Source: Chitinivorax sp. B
Lineage (GTDB): Bacteria; Pseudomonadota; Gammaproteobacteria; Burkholderiales; SCOH01
NCBI RefSeq assembly: GCF_005503445.1
Contig: NZ_SCOH01000010.1
Span: forward strand, 62,001-126,000
Reading direction: 5' to 3'
Length of the DNA: 64,000 nucleotides
The notes beneath the pieces are model-generated. The model worked only from the letters and a program-made list of their open reading frames with translations. It was not told the origin of the DNA and searched no databases. A program made the translations under genes and the position numbers. Numbering within the stretch: the first letter of the stretch is position 1; each line of letters starts with the position of its first letter. Below, piece after piece: positions 21,158-31,335 of this stretch.

Positions 21158-21886
21158 TTACTGATACTTCTTCCCGATTTTATCAGCCGTACCATCACTG
21201 ACTACGGATTTCACTGCTTCATTCAGTTTATTCACCACGTCGTCTGGTACCCCCTTGTTGCAGGCCAGCCACATCTGGCTATCTTTGGGGTCTCCGAGCT
21301 GATAGACCGACTTGATCTTACCCTTGAAACCTTCGCGTCCGGCCTTGAACACGCCACTCTTGGCTCCACCTACCCACAGATCGATGCGCCCGGCCGCCAG
21401 TTTCGGCAGATTTTGCACATCCTGAACAACACGCTCCAGCTTTAGCCCCTGCTTCTCGACAAAATCGCCGTAGGCATCACCATTGTAGCCACCGACCTTG
21501 TACTTTTTGGCTTCGTCCAGCGAGCTGATCTTGATTGGACTATCTGCTTTGGCAAACAGGGTAATTTCGTCTGCCACCAGGGGGCCGATCCATTTGAACA
21601 GTTTTTCACGCTCGGCATTACGTACCGCTGAATAGACACAAACATCCGCCTGGCCTTTAGCCATACTCAATGCCCGTTCCCAGGGTAGCAGTTCGATCTT
21701 GGCATCAACCTTGGCGCGCTTCAACGCCTCTTGAACAATTTCCGTTGAAATGCCACTGACCTTGCCACCTTCTGGCATATTGAATGGAGGATAATCTTCA
21801 GTGGTCAGGGTAAGCGCACCAGCAGTACCGCCAGTACCCAATGCTCCAACGACAAGAATCAGAGATATCAACGTTCGTTTACGCAT
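21158..21886 (-). CDS. Periplasmic substrate-binding protein, amino-acid (SBP_bac_3) type
   Basis: About 242 residues with a signal peptide (KRTLISLILVVGALGTGGTA). The mature part has the family-3 layout: YPPFNMPEGGKVSGISTEIVQEAL, PWERALSMAKGQADV, AKKYKVGGYNGDAYGDFVEKQG and an ending of LNEAVKSVVSDGTADKIGKKY. No permease or ATPase gene is adjacent, so it is an orphan binding protein or works with a transporter elsewhere. ATG 21886 has GGAGG upstream. It lies 79 bp after rmuC on the same strand and may read through from it. Confidence 0.9.
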   Translation of the reverse strand: MRKRTLISLILVVGALGTGGTAGALTLTTEDYPPFNMPEGGKVSGISTEIVQEALKRAKVDAKIELLPWERALSMAKGQADVCVYSAVRNAEREKLFKWIGPLVADEITLFAKADSPIKISSLDEAKKYKVGGYNGDAYGDFVEKQGLKLERVVQDVQNLPKLAAGRIDLWVGGAKSGVFKAGREGFKGKIKSVYQLGDPKDSQMWLACNKGVPDDVVNKLNEAVKSVVSDGTADKIGKKYQ

Positions 21887-21965
21887 AAAGCCTCCGTCGC
21901 AATTTCGGTAACAGGAAATTAACATTAGCTAATCCAGCTGTATTTGGCCACGGAAAATGGCACCA

Positions 21966-23405
21966 TCATTTGATGCCCGTCACCCCCTCCTCCAGCAGCG
22001 GGGTCACTTCACCGTTCGTTTCCAGTCGCACATGTTCAATTTCCTCAAATCGGCGCGAAATCTTCTGGCTGGTAATTTGCACCGCCTCCGCATCTTGATG
22101 TGCCATACGAATGTGATCCGCAAGTTTGGCCATACGCTGGTCAAAACGCTTGAACTCGACGCCCAGCTTGGACAAGGCATCCTTAATGATATGAACCTGG
22201 CGGCGCGTTTCCACATCCTTGATTACGGCCCGCGCCGTATTCAAGACTGCCATCATTGTCGTCGGCGATACAATCCACACCCGCTTTTGTAGTGCATGCT
22301 GTACCAACTCAGGATGGTAAGCATGAATTTCAGCAAAAACGGCCTCTGCTGGAACAAACATCAGTGCACCATCAGAGGTCTCCCCCGGCACAATATATTT
22401 TTCACTGATGGAGTCGATATGTCGTTTCACGTCAATCTTGAACTGCTTTTCCGCCGCAACTCGCTCACTGGATGCCTGTTCTGCTGCGAAAATGCGGTGA
22501 TAGTTTTCCAAGGGAAATTTGGAGTCGATGGCCACTGTTCCTGTTGGCTCCGGCAGGTGCAACACGCAGTCGGCGCGCATCTTATTGGACAGCGTTTCCT
22601 GAAATTTATAGAACTGCGCCGGCAGAATATTAACGACCAACGCCTCCAGTTGAACCTCACCAAATGCGCCACGCGAGCGCTTATCGCCCAACAGCTCCTG
22701 CAGACTGACCACGTTAGTGGTTAATCCATCAATTTTTTTCTGCGCCTCATCAATCACGGCCAATCGAGCCATCACATTGGCAAAGGTCTCATTGGTCTTT
22801 TTAAAGCCTTCCTCCAAGCGATCTGATACCTTGCCGGAAATCTGCTCCAGACGAGCATCCACAGCCAGGGTCAATTGCTCTACGGTACGAGTCAACTGCT
22901 CAGTTGTCACTTTCATGGTGGAGTGGACAGTATCCAACTGCAGTTTGCCTTGTTCTGCCAGTATCTCGAACACGCAACGAAGTAACTCTTCTTTCAACGC
23001 GTCCTGCCGACCCGCCATGGCCTGTGAAAAATCCGCCAGCTGCTTGATCATGTTTTCGCGATTGGCCGCCAATTGTTCAGCCTGGGCTTGTTGTACAGCC
23101 TGCATTTGCTGGCGTGCCAGTTGCAGCTCGGTCACCACTACATTTCTCAGGCGTTCGAAGGATTCAGTCATCGCCGTGCGTAACCGCTCACCATTTTCAG
23201 CATCTGTACGCGCTAAACGGTCACCAAAATCCCCTAGCACGTGGTGAATATCGCCCACCATTGCGCGGTGTTTTTCTTCCAGTGCTTGCATCACGCCGAC
23301 GGCCAGCGACTCTTGCGATGCGGTCAACTGGCCCAGCTTCCACACCACCACCGCAGCAGCTAACAAAATGAAAATCGTTGCCAAACCAAACAGGGTCTCT
23401 AGCAT
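21966..23405 (-). CDS. rmuC: DNA recombination protein RmuC
   Basis: RmuC is a predicted nuclease-fold protein that limits inversions at short inverted repeats. The 479 residues show an N-terminal membrane anchor (about 3-22), a long coiled coil with many Gln/Glu (about 60-220), and the conserved domain with LLGDKRSRGAFGEVQLEALV, LPEPTGTVAIDSKFPLENY and the PAEAVFAEI segment. Members of the family are usually 400-500 residues. It is transcribed apart from folD, which has its own terminator. Confidence 0.96.
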   Translation of the reverse strand: MLETLFGLATIFILLAAAVVVWKLGQLTASQESLAVGVMQALEEKHRAMVGDIHHVLGDFGDRLARTDAENGERLRTAMTESFERLRNVVVTELQLARQQMQAVQQAQAEQLAANRENMIKQLADFSQAMAGRQDALKEELLRCVFEILAEQGKLQLDTVHSTMKVTTEQLTRTVEQLTLAVDARLEQISGKVSDRLEEGFKKTNETFANVMARLAVIDEAQKKIDGLTTNVVSLQELLGDKRSRGAFGEVQLEALVVNILPAQFYKFQETLSNKMRADCVLHLPEPTGTVAIDSKFPLENYHRIFAAEQASSERVAAEKQFKIDVKRHIDSISEKYIVPGETSDGALMFVPAEAVFAEIHAYHPELVQHALQKRVWIVSPTTMMAVLNTARAVIKDVETRRQVHIIKDALSKLGVEFKRFDQRMAKLADHIRMAHQDAEAVQITSQKISRRFEEIEHVRLETNGEVTPLLEEGVTGIK

Positions 23406-23630
23406 TATTGAACAACCTCAATGAAACAATGTCCCAGACAAGCCGGGGGCGAATACAGGAATAACTGCAGGCTTCCCCTTTGATTTCGCGGTAGCCAACG
23501 TTCTGCAAATACAGGACGGGATTGGGATTTGGGGCAAGCTCAGCGGAGTATAGCGCGCCAATTGTGAAGGTGCGCCGTTATGCGACAAATGAGATACAGC
23601 AATACAGCTTTTAGTCGCAACGCAAGTTGA

Positions 23631-23660
23631 AAAAGCCGTCAATCAGACCGGATTGACGGC
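23631..23660 (-). terminator. Terminator downstream of folD
   Basis: A perfect 10-bp stem GCCGTCAATC / GATTGACGGC with a 6-nt loop (23635-23660); on the minus strand it is followed by TTTTTC. It lies about 60 bp past the folD stop. Confidence 0.88.
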
Positions 23661-23721
23661 TCACTACGGCAGGCCCTAGCTACGTGCCACAATCAATCTC
23701 GGGGCACACCAGCAAGTAAAA

Positions 23722-24576
23722 TCAGGGTGTCAGTCGATCGCAGGCATCTGCAGTATTCTGCAACAATGTTGCAACCGTCATCAGACCAACACCACCAGGC
23801 ACTGGCGTAATCCAACCAGCCACATCTTTGGCTCCGTCGAAATCGACATCACCAACAACTTTGCCATCGTCCAACCGGTTGATGCCCACATCGATGACAA
23901 TCGCACCAGGCTTCAACCATTCCGCCTTCACAAAATGTGGACGACCCACCCCCGCCACAACGATATCTGCCTGGCGCACCAACCCCGGCAAATCATAGGT
24001 GGCACTGTGACAGACCGTGACCGTACAGCGTGCCAGTAGCAACTCCAGTGCCTGTGGGCGACCAACTATATTTGAAGCCCCGATCACCACGGCATGCTTA
24101 CCCTTCAAGTCGATGCCGGTCGTCTCCAGCAAGGTCATGACACCTCGCGGTGTGCAGGGACGCAGCAATGGAATCTTCAATGCAAGTCGCCCGATATTGT
24201 ATGGGTGGAACCCATCTACATCCTTTTCCGGATTGATTGCTTCAATCACTGCCTCGGCATTCAAATGTCTAGGGAGTGGCAATTGCACGAGAATGCCATC
24301 AATGCTGGGATCTTCATTCAGCTGTTTGACCAATTTCATCAGGTCGTCCTGTGAAGTCGTGTCAGGCAGATCATAAGAAACCGAGCGAATGCCAGTGGCT
24401 TCACACTTCAGGCGTTTGTTACGGACATAAATGGCCGAGGCGGGGTCCTGCCCAACCAATACCACAGCCAGCGCAGGCGCACGTTTGCCTGCGGCAATAC
24501 GTGTTTTGACACGTTCCGCCACAGAATTGAGGATAGATTCGGAAACAACTTTGCCACTGATGATGGTCGCGCTCAT
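23722..24576 (-). CDS. folD: Bifunctional methylenetetrahydrofolate dehydrogenase/cyclohydrolase
   Basis: Interconverts 5,10-methylene-THF and 10-formyl-THF using NADP+. 284 residues, the usual length. [14 protein letters not shown] carries the catalytic Tyr and Lys; then come [41 protein letters not shown], the nucleotide-binding [11 protein letters not shown], and a C-terminal [21 protein letters not shown] 24576 is the standard start. It is a single-gene unit. Confidence 0.98.
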   Translation of the reverse strand: MSATIISGKVVSESILNSVAERVKTRIAAGKRAPALAVVLVGQDPASAIYVRNKRLKCEATGIRSVSYDLPDTTSQDDLMKLVKQLNEDPSIDGILVQLPLPRHLNAEAVIEAINPEKDVDGFHPYNIGRLALKIPLLRPCTPRGVMTLLETTGIDLKGKHAVVIGASNIVGRPQALELLLARCTVTVCHSATYDLPGLVRQADIVVAGVGRPHFVKAEWLKPGAIVIDVGINRLDDGKVVGDVDFDGAKDVAGWITPVPGGVGLMTVATLLQNTADACDRLTP

Positions 24577-24696
24577 GGATGGGATCTGTGTGATAGGGTA
24601 TTGTTGAATATAAAAAAAGCAAAAGTCAGCCTTGGCTGGCTTCCACAGGACAATGGAGCAATTTTCTCATTTTTTGCATGAAAGGCTCAAGCAGAG

Positions 24697-24725
24697 TTGA
24701 CACCATGAAAAGAGTTCCGTATAGT
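24697..24725 (+). promoter_or_regulatory. Promoter of the tRNA cluster
   Basis: A consensus TTGACA (24697-24702), a 17-bp spacer and TATAGT (24720-24725), followed by a GC-rich discriminator, which is typical of stringently controlled tRNA promoters. The first tRNA begins 15 nt later. Confidence 0.85.
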
Positions 24726-24740
24726 TCGGCCTCTCTTCGG

Positions 24741-24818
24741 CGGGGTGTAGCGCAGCCTGGTTAGCGCACCTGATTTGGGATCAGGGGGTCGTGAGTTCGA
24801 ATCCCACCACCCCGACCA
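24741..24818 (+). tRNA. tRNA-Pro (anticodon TGG)
   Basis: A full cloverleaf with acceptor stem CGGGGTG/CACCCCG, anticodon loop TTTGGGA and encoded CCA. The T stem is GTGAG/CCCAC, which leaves an A-C mismatch at pair 52:62; related tRNAs usually have CTCAC there. Confidence 0.95.
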
Positions 24819-24853
24819 GAAGACCCAGTTTTAAAGTTTGGCTTTCCGACGGG

Positions 24854-24930
24854 CTGCCCGTAGCTCAACTGGATAGAGCAACGGCCTTCTAAGCCGTAGG
24901 TTACAGGTTCGATTCCTGTCGGGCAGGCCA
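24854..24930 (+). tRNA. tRNA-Arg (anticodon TCT)
   Basis: A full cloverleaf with acceptor CTGCCCG/CGGGCAG, anticodon stem ACGGC/GCCGT around CTTCTAA, T stem ACAGG/CCTGT, and encoded CCA. It reads AGA codons. Confidence 0.96.
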
Positions 24931-24944
24931 AAACAAGTTTCAAT

Positions 24945-25021
24945 GGCGGATGTAGCTCAGTTGGTAGAGCACTGGATTGTGGCTCCAGGTGTCGTGGGTT
25001 CGATCCCCATCATTCGCCCCA
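24945..25021 (+). tRNA. tRNA-His (anticodon GTG)
   Basis: A full cloverleaf with the extra 5' G (G-1) typical of tRNA-His, anticodon loop TTGTGGC, T stem GTGGG/CCCAT and encoded CCA. One G-T pair lies in the acceptor stem. Confidence 0.97.
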
Positions 25022-25383
25022 CTCTTCGCATTATCAAACACTTAAGCTTGATGATACAAACAGTGTAAAAGCCCTGATTCCTTGAATCAGGGCTTTTTTC
25101 ATTTTCTATTCCGTCACCTTTCCCTCCTGATTCGCTGATACTTCAGTTGATACCCCTCATCGATTGCATTACCATGCAATTAAATTAAAGCAATTACTCG
25201 AATCAGCATTAAATGCTTATTTTCAGTAGGCAAACACGCACAACGCCGGTTGTGTAGTTCCGTGTAATGATCATTGCTGTCGATGCTCAACACACGGTCA
25301 AGCACAAGACATTGTTGTGTCATGTCATCACAGCTGGCTCGGAACAGCGCCAGCTTGATATCGAGTTGCATGGGGAGCGCGTC
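25022..25383. other. Intergenic region after the tRNA operon
   Basis: It holds the tRNA terminator (25067-25099) and then an AT-rich stretch with no gene. The coding frame of the lipoprotein is open from 25267, but the signal peptide begins only at 25384. Confidence 0.5.
25067..25099 (+). terminator. Terminator of the tRNA operon
   Basis: A 14-bp stem AAAAGCCCTGATTC / GAATCAGGGCTTTT with a 3-nt loop and a run of six T. Confidence 0.93.
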
Positions 25384-26415
25384 ATGAAATATGTCCGAGC
25401 TGTTGCAGTAGTACTCATTACCGCCTGTTTGGCAGCGTGCTCTACCGCGCCCAAGAATCAAAAGCTGGTAAAGGGTCCGGCTCAAACCCAATATGAAGAT
25501 CAGGTCGAAATCAAATATCTCGGCGGAGGTGGATTGCTATTGAAACGTGGCCAGGACGCCATCCTCACCTCACCGTTCTTCAGCAACTTTGCCTCTTGGG
25601 AACTGTTGATTCCTCGCAAGCCTCGTCTTGATCTGATCGATAACAACCTGACTGACGATATCAGCCATATCGATGCCATTCTACTTTCCGGCTCACATTA
25701 CTATCGCGCACTTGACGTACCCTACATTGCCGAAGCACGCGCGCCACACGCCAAAATCTATGGTGGTGAAACCGCCAAACACCTGCTGACACCGGCTATC
25801 GACAAATCACGCCTCGTTGCCATCAATGAAAAAGCAGCATCTGGTGCCGCACCAGGTGAGTGGATTTACACTCGTAACAAGCGCATTCGCTTCATGGCGA
25901 TTGATACCGACTTGGTCAGTCCCGTTGGCATGTTGGCGAACGGCAAGTTAAATGAAGATCAGGACAAGCTGCCACGCCTACCACGCAACTATCCAGCGGG
26001 CGAAAGCTTTGCCTACCTAATTGACTTTTTGAATGCGAATGGTGCTGTCGCTTTCCGAGCCTTTTATCAAGACGCCCCCTCCAACTATGGTATGGGCAAT
26101 ATACCGGATCTGGACGATACCGATCGCGCCCCCGTCGATGTCGCATTCCTTGGCGTGAGTCGCTTTTACAAAGCCGACCGGTATCCTGAACATATTCTGA
26201 GAAGTACCAAACCGCGTCATATCGTCACAATCCGCTGGGAAAATATCCATCAACCACAAACAGCCATATTGCGTGAAGACACGACAGGTGACCTCGATGA
26301 ATTCCAGAAACTGATACGGCAGACATCTCAAGCGCCAGTCAAAGTGCCGGCCCCAGGCAGCGCACTCAATTTCCGGGTAAAATCGGCTGAGACAATCCAA
26401 ACCGCCGCAAACTAG
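25384..26415 (+). CDS. MBL-fold lipoprotein with a degenerate metal site
   Basis: About 343 residues. ATG 25384 follows GGGGAG and opens a lipoprotein signal (lipobox LAAC, Cys19). The mature part has the metallo-beta-lactamase shape: VEIKYLGGGGLLLKRGQDAILTSPFF, then ISHIDAILLSGSHYYRALDVPYIAEA where active relatives have SHSHYDHLDV, and later RPVDVAFLGVS-like and RHIVTIRWENIH segments. Of the usual HxHxDH ligands only one His remains, so a binding or scaffold role is more likely than hydrolysis. It is upstream of the YheT-type hydrolase gene, 69 bp apart. Confidence 0.85.
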   Translation: MKYVRAVAVVLITACLAACSTAPKNQKLVKGPAQTQYEDQVEIKYLGGGGLLLKRGQDAILTSPFFSNFASWELLIPRKPRLDLIDNNLTDDISHIDAILLSGSHYYRALDVPYIAEARAPHAKIYGGETAKHLLTPAIDKSRLVAINEKAASGAAPGEWIYTRNKRIRFMAIDTDLVSPVGMLANGKLNEDQDKLPRLPRNYPAGESFAYLIDFLNANGAVAFRAFYQDAPSNYGMGNIPDLDDTDRAPVDVAFLGVSRFYKADRYPEHILRSTKPRHIVTIRWENIHQPQTAILREDTTGDLDEFQKLIRQTSQAPVKVPAPGSALNFRVKSAETIQTAAN

Positions 26416-26484
26416 CTCATGATCAGTTGAACAACACCTTGTCGTCCAACTGGTGTCATGCCTGATGCGGCAAAGGATCACCGC

Positions 26485-27450
26485 ATGACTGAGCACAGTT
26501 ACAACAGCCCACGCTGGCTTCCCGGCGGCCATCTACAGACCATCTTTCCTGCAGTCGCCCGTCGCCCTGAACCATTACGCTATCGTCGCGAACGCTGGGA
26601 TACACCGGATGGCGATTTTATCGATCTCGACTGGGTCGACGGTTCGCCTCATGCCCCGTTGGTAGTGTTATTCCATGGCTTGGAGGGGTCGTCAGCCAGC
26701 CACTATGCGTTAGCTTTGATGCGCCATGCCCACCGCTTGGGTTGGCGTGGGGTCGTTCCGCATTTTCGCGGTTGTAGTGGCGAGCTGAACCGACTGCCAC
26801 GCGCTTACCATGCCGGTGATTCGGCGGAAGTTGATTGGATTCTACGCAGATTACGCGCACAGTCTGGTGATGTACCAATCTTCGCAGCCGGTGTATCGCT
26901 CGGTGGCAACATGCTCTTGAAGTGGTCAGGTGAGCAAGCCAGTCACGCCCAATCAATTGTCAGTGCCGTTGCCGGTATTTCCGTACCGCTGGATCTTGCC
27001 GTTGCCGGCATCGCACTGGATGCAGGGCTCAGTCGCCACATCTATACCCGCAATTTTCTGCAAACCTTGCGGCACAAGGCGCTTCAAAAACTGGCTTGCT
27101 TCCCGCATCTGGCGGACCGTAAACGGATTCTGATGGCGCGCACCTTCTCACAGTTCGACGATGCCTTTACAGCCCCGATTCATGGATTCAGGGACAAGGA
27201 TGACTATTGGCAACAGGCCAGCAGCAAACCGTGGTTGAAGCAGGTGAAAGTGCCGGCATTGGTACTAAATGCCCGTAATGACCCATTCCTGCCCGCGCAT
27301 GCTTTGCCAGCACGACATGAGGTAGCATCAGTAGTACAGACAGAGTATCCGGAACATGGTGGACATGTCGGCTTTCTGAGCGGGGAATTCCCAGGGCATC
27401 TGGACTGGCTGCCACATAGGCTGGAACTGCATTTTCGTCGCTTCTTGTAA
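26485..27450 (+). CDS. Alpha/beta hydrolase, YheT family
   Basis: About 321 residues. The opening PRWLPGGHLQTIFPAVARR is the YheT hallmark. Catalytic residues: GVSLGGN nucleophile Ser, a later Asp in LNARNDPFLP, and His in EHGGHVGFL. The oxyanion loop is VVLFHGLEGSSASHYAL. Family members are lipid- or ester-hydrolase-like, with no firm substrate. ATG 26485 is chosen because AAAGGA is 7 nt upstream; the frame could extend to 26458. Confidence 0.93.
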   Translation: MTEHSYNSPRWLPGGHLQTIFPAVARRPEPLRYRRERWDTPDGDFIDLDWVDGSPHAPLVVLFHGLEGSSASHYALALMRHAHRLGWRGVVPHFRGCSGELNRLPRAYHAGDSAEVDWILRRLRAQSGDVPIFAAGVSLGGNMLLKWSGEQASHAQSIVSAVAGISVPLDLAVAGIALDAGLSRHIYTRNFLQTLRHKALQKLACFPHLADRKRILMARTFSQFDDAFTAPIHGFRDKDDYWQQASSKPWLKQVKVPALVLNARNDPFLPAHALPARHEVASVVQTEYPEHGGHVGFLSGEFPGHLDWLPHRLELHFRRFL

Positions 27451-27511
27451 TCAGTATCTGCTAGGTTTGATGGTAGAATCTTTGCCGAATGTCATAGCCT
27501 AGGCTCATATC

Positions 27512-28888
27512 ATGCCACGTTACCCCAAGGAAATTTTCAAAGCCTACGACGTGCGCGGGATTGTCGGTTCAACCCTGACTCCCGAAATCGTCGAAGGTAT
27601 CGGTCATGCCATCGGCTCAGAAGCCGTGGATCGTAAATTGAAGACCATCGTCATCGGCCGCGACGGCCGCTTGTCCGGCCCCGACCTGAGTGCAGCTTTG
27701 GCACGCGGGATTCAGAAAGCTGGCATCAATGTGATTGACGTTGGCCGTGTAGCCACTCCCATGCTGTATTTCGCAGCCTATCATCTGGAAACGTTCTCCG
27801 GTGTGATGGTGACAGGTAGCCATAACCCGCCTGAATACAACGGGCTGAAGATGATGCTGGGTGGCGAGACGCTGGCTGGTGAACATATCCAGCATCTGCG
27901 TGAGCGGTTGGAAAACGACAACCTGCATCATGGTGAAGGCAAATTCAGTGAGGCAAACGTTGTTGAGGACTACCTAGCTCGCATCGTGGGCGACATCAAA
28001 CTGTCCCGCCCGATGAATATCGTTGTCGATTGCGGCAATGGCGTACCGGGAGCATTTGCACCCGTACTTTACCGTCGTCTGAACTGCCGCGTGCGTGAGC
28101 TGTTCTGCGAGGTGGATGGCACCTTCCCCAATCATCATCCAGATCCCGCCAAACCAGAAAACCTGCAGGATGTGATCCATGCCCTGGCCAGCACCGATGC
28201 CGAGCTGGGCTTGGCCTTTGATGGCGATGGCGATCGACTGGGTGTGGTCACCAAAGATGGACAGATCATCTACCCGGATCGTCAGCTGATGTTGTTTGCC
28301 GGTGACGTGCTGTCGCGTAACAAAAAAGCCAAGATCATCTATGACGTCAAATCCACCCGCAATCTGGCGCCTTGGATCAAAGAGCACGGTGGCGAGCCGA
28401 TCATGGCCCGTACCGGCCACTCCTTCATCAAGCAGAAAATGAGGGAAACCGGCGCGGCATTGGCCGGCGAGATGAGTGGGCACGTATTCTTCAAAGAACG
28501 CTGGTACGGTTTCGATGACGGCCTGTACGCCGGTGCCCGCCTGCTGGAAATCCTGTCGCAAGTGGATGACCCAAGCGCCGTGCTGAACAACCTGCCAAAC
28601 GCGGTCAGCACACCAGAACTCAATGTAAAGATGAAGGAAGGCGAGCATTATGCGCTGATCGACAAGCTTCAGGCCACAGCCCAATTCACCAATCCGGTCG
28701 ATATCATCACGATCGACGGCCTGCGTGTAGAGTATGAAAAAGGTTTTGGCTTGGCACGTGCATCGAACACCACACCCGTGATCGTGTTGCGTTTCGAAGC
28801 CAACGATGAAGCCTCGCTGGATGCCATCAAAGATGATTTCCGTCGCGTACTGAAAACAGCAGCACCAGAACTTGAACTGCCGTTCTAA
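27512..28888 (+). CDS. Phosphomannomutase/phosphoglucomutase
   Basis: Converts mannose-6-P to mannose-1-P and glucose-6-P to glucose-1-P for LPS and exopolysaccharide precursors (AlgC/ManB type). 458 residues, full length. Motifs: FKAYDVRGIVG, the phosphoserine loop TGSHNPPEYNG, metal loop FDGDGDRLG, sugar loop GEMSGHVFFKERWYGFDDG and a C-terminal phosphate-binding RASNTTPVIVLRFE. It is a single gene closed by a palindromic terminator. The symbol is left open because family members differ in use. Confidence 0.97.
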   Translation: MPRYPKEIFKAYDVRGIVGSTLTPEIVEGIGHAIGSEAVDRKLKTIVIGRDGRLSGPDLSAALARGIQKAGINVIDVGRVATPMLYFAAYHLETFSGVMVTGSHNPPEYNGLKMMLGGETLAGEHIQHLRERLENDNLHHGEGKFSEANVVEDYLARIVGDIKLSRPMNIVVDCGNGVPGAFAPVLYRRLNCRVRELFCEVDGTFPNHHPDPAKPENLQDVIHALASTDAELGLAFDGDGDRLGVVTKDGQIIYPDRQLMLFAGDVLSRNKKAKIIYDVKSTRNLAPWIKEHGGEPIMARTGHSFIKQKMRETGAALAGEMSGHVFFKERWYGFDDGLYAGARLLEILSQVDDPSAVLNNLPNAVSTPELNVKMKEGEHYALIDKLQATAQFTNPVDIITIDGLRVEYEKGFGLARASNTTPVIVLRFEANDEASLDAIKDDFRRVLKTAAPELELPF

Positions 28889-28913
28889 ATACGATCGAAG
28901 GTGCACTTCAACT

Positions 28914-28941
28914 AAAAAGCCCGTACATGTACGGGCTTTTT
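28914..28941. terminator. Bidirectional terminator between the mutase and the copper ATPase
   Basis: A perfect 28-bp palindrome (arms AAAAAGCCCGTAC, 28914-28926) with A and T tracts at its ends. The convergent mutase (ending 28888) and copA (ending 28981) flank it. Confidence 0.92.
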
Positions 28942-28980
28942 TACGTTCACCTGGCATCAACATTGGTTTAGCCGCACCCC

Positions 28981-31335
28981 TCATTCAAACTCACGTGAGT
29001 GTTGTTGACGTAACCGCAGTGCGTTGCCAACCACAGACACCGAACTCATGCTCATCGCCAATGCGGCAATCATAGGCGATAGTAGTAGCCCGGTGAATGG
29101 GTACAACACACCTGCAGCAACGGGCACCCCCAATGCGTTATACAGCAGTGCAAACAGCAGGTTTTGTTTCATGTTGGCAACCGTGGCGACAGAAATATGT
29201 CTGGCGATGGCGATACCCCGCAAGTCGCCCTTGACCAGTGTCACTTGCGCGCTGTGCATCGCCACATCGGTCCCGGTTCCCATCGCAATCCCCACATCCG
29301 CCTTTGCCAACGCCGGCGCGTCATTGATCCCGTCACCAGCCATGGCAACAACACGCCCCCGTTGTTGAAACTGTTCGACCAGTGCCAACTTGTCTGCCGG
29401 TTTGACCTCGCCATGCACCGCATCGATACCAAGACGTCGCCCGACTGCACGCGCCGTATCCACACCGTCACCCGTGGCCATCACCACTTGAATGCCCGCT
29501 TGCCGCAATGCCTGCAGGGCAGCCGGCGTACTGCTCTTGATTGGGTCGGATACCACCAGCAAACCTGCCAGCCGGCCATCCACGGCAAGCTGGATCACAC
29601 TTGCCCCTGTCAACCGTGCGGCCTCGGCCTCAGTTGCAAACGTATCATCCTCAATTTGAAACTGCGCCATCAATGCACGATTACCCAAGATAAGATCATG
29701 ACCGGCTACGCGGCCACGCACACCGATGCCGGACGACGATTCGAAATCCGTTGCCTTGTCGAGCGGCAGGCCGCGTTCATGCGCTGCGCGCACGATTGCG
29801 TCAGCCAGCGGATGTTCGCTGTGTTGGTCCAGGCTGGCGGCCATTCTCAGCATGTCGGCTTCGTTGAAGCCGGGCGCCACGATGACACGCTCAAACGTCG
29901 GCTTGCCTTCGGTCAACGTGCCGGTCTTGTCGACAATCAAGGTGTCGATGCGGCGCAGATGCTCGATCGCCGCAGCATCACGGAACAAGACACCCTGCGT
30001 GGCGGCCCTGCCCGTCGCCACCATGATCGACATGGGCGTGGCCAGCCCCAACGCACAAGGACAGGCAATGATCAGCACCGACACGGCATTGAGCAGACCA
30101 AAGACCCAACTCGGCTCTGGCCCGAACCATCCCCACGCAAAGAAGCTGAGGATGGCAACAACAATGACACCAATCACAAAGTATCCTGCAATGACATCAG
30201 CCATGCGTTGCATGGGTGCTTTGGATCGCTGTGCCATGGCCACCATCTGAACAATTTGCGCTAGCACGGTCTGGTTGCCGACCTGTTCTGTACGCATCAG
30301 CAAGGCACCACTGATATTCAAGGTTGCGCCAATCAACTTATCCCCTATGCACTTGGCCACTGGTATTGGCTCGCCTGTCAGCATGGATTCGTCAACGGAA
30401 CTGCTGCCTTCCGTCACCACACCATCAACCGGTATTTTTTCACCGGGTCGTATCCGCAACAGATCGCCGACCCTGACTGCCTGGATGGGCACGTCCTCGT
30501 CGGTGCCCCCCTCGCGAACACGTCGCGCCATTTTGGGAGCCAAACCGAGCAGGGCCTTGATGGCAGCCGATGTTTGCGAGCGGGCGCGCAGTTCCAGTAT
30601 CTGCCCCAACAAGGTCAGCGAGATGATGACGTCGGCCGCTTCGAAATACACGCCGATCCGCCCCATCGACATAAATGATGCCGGAAAGATTTGCGGTGCC
30701 ATCGTGGCCGTCAGGCTGTACAGAAATGCGGCGGCCGTCCCCAGGCCAATCAATGTCCACATGTTGGGGCTGCGATGAACCACAGACTGCAGGCCACGAA
30801 CGAAGAAAGGCATACCTGCCCAGAGCACCACAGGTAACGACAACACCAACTCAATCCAGCTCTGGGTGGCCATGCTGACCCAGTCGAGGCGATGCCCCAT
30901 CATTGCCAACAAGGTGACCGCGACGGTGATGGGCAGTGTCCACCAGAACCGGCGGCTAAAGTCTTGCAGTTCGGGATGATCGTCATCCCCCACATCAGGC
31001 ATGATCGGTTCAAGCGTCATGCCACACTTGGGGCAATTGCCCGGTTGAGCGCTGCGAATTTCCGGATGCATGGGGCAGGTATAGATCGTTCCGGGCGGCA
31101 TTGCCGGCTTTCCGGCGATCTGCTGCTCAGGTTCCGCCATTTGCTCAACATCACGATGCCGGTTGACCACGGGCACCAGCACCATATGGCAAATTGGGCA
31201 GGTACCGGGCCGATCCTGCACGACTTCAGGATGCATCGGACACGTGTATGAAGCCGCTGACATGGGTGGCCTCAGCCCAATCGGTGGGTGCTCATGTGGC
31301 AATGCGGCGGTGCGATGGTCATGCCGGTTGTTCAT
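28981..31335 (-). CDS. copA: Copper-translocating P-type ATPase
   Basis: P1B-1 type Cu(I) exporter of the inner membrane; about 784 residues. Two N-terminal heavy-metal-binding segments (YTCPMHPEV...CPICHM and YTCPMHPEI...CPKCGM) replace the classical CxxC domains. Eight helices carry the [12 protein letters not shown] ion path, TM7 LLYNALG and TM8 MSMSS. Catalytic motifs: [13 protein letters not shown] (phosphorylated Asp), SEHPLADAI and [13 protein letters not shown] 31335 is chosen since it overlaps the methyltransferase stop by 4 nt. Last gene of the copper block. Confidence 0.97.
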   Translation of the reverse strand: MNNRHDHRTAALPHEHPPIGLRPPMSAASYTCPMHPEVVQDRPGTCPICHMVLVPVVNRHRDVEQMAEPEQQIAGKPAMPPGTIYTCPMHPEIRSAQPGNCPKCGMTLEPIMPDVGDDDHPELQDFSRRFWWTLPITVAVTLLAMMGHRLDWVSMATQSWIELVLSLPVVLWAGMPFFVRGLQSVVHRSPNMWTLIGLGTAAAFLYSLTATMAPQIFPASFMSMGRIGVYFEAADVIISLTLLGQILELRARSQTSAAIKALLGLAPKMARRVREGGTDEDVPIQAVRVGDLLRIRPGEKIPVDGVVTEGSSSVDESMLTGEPIPVAKCIGDKLIGATLNISGALLMRTEQVGNQTVLAQIVQMVAMAQRSKAPMQRMADVIAGYFVIGVIVVAILSFFAWGWFGPEPSWVFGLLNAVSVLIIACPCALGLATPMSIMVATGRAATQGVLFRDAAAIEHLRRIDTLIVDKTGTLTEGKPTFERVIVAPGFNEADMLRMAASLDQHSEHPLADAIVRAAHERGLPLDKATDFESSSGIGVRGRVAGHDLILGNRALMAQFQIEDDTFATEAEAARLTGASVIQLAVDGRLAGLLVVSDPIKSSTPAALQALRQAGIQVVMATGDGVDTARAVGRRLGIDAVHGEVKPADKLALVEQFQQRGRVVAMAGDGINDAPALAKADVGIAMGTGTDVAMHSAQVTLVKGDLRGIAIARHISVATVANMKQNLLFALLYNALGVPVAAGVLYPFTGLLLSPMIAALAMSMSSVSVVGNALRLRQQHSREFE

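Noticed and set aside
24761-24943. 60-codon minus-strand frame with GIRTHDPLIPNQVR ending
   Set aside because: It is antisense to the tRNA-Pro and tRNA-Arg genes; this false protein is common in tRNA regions.
27974-28984. 336-codon minus-strand frame
   Set aside because: Antisense to the phosphomannomutase gene, which has all family motifs.
29164-30264. 366-codon plus-strand frame
   Set aside because: Antisense to copA, no recognisable domains.
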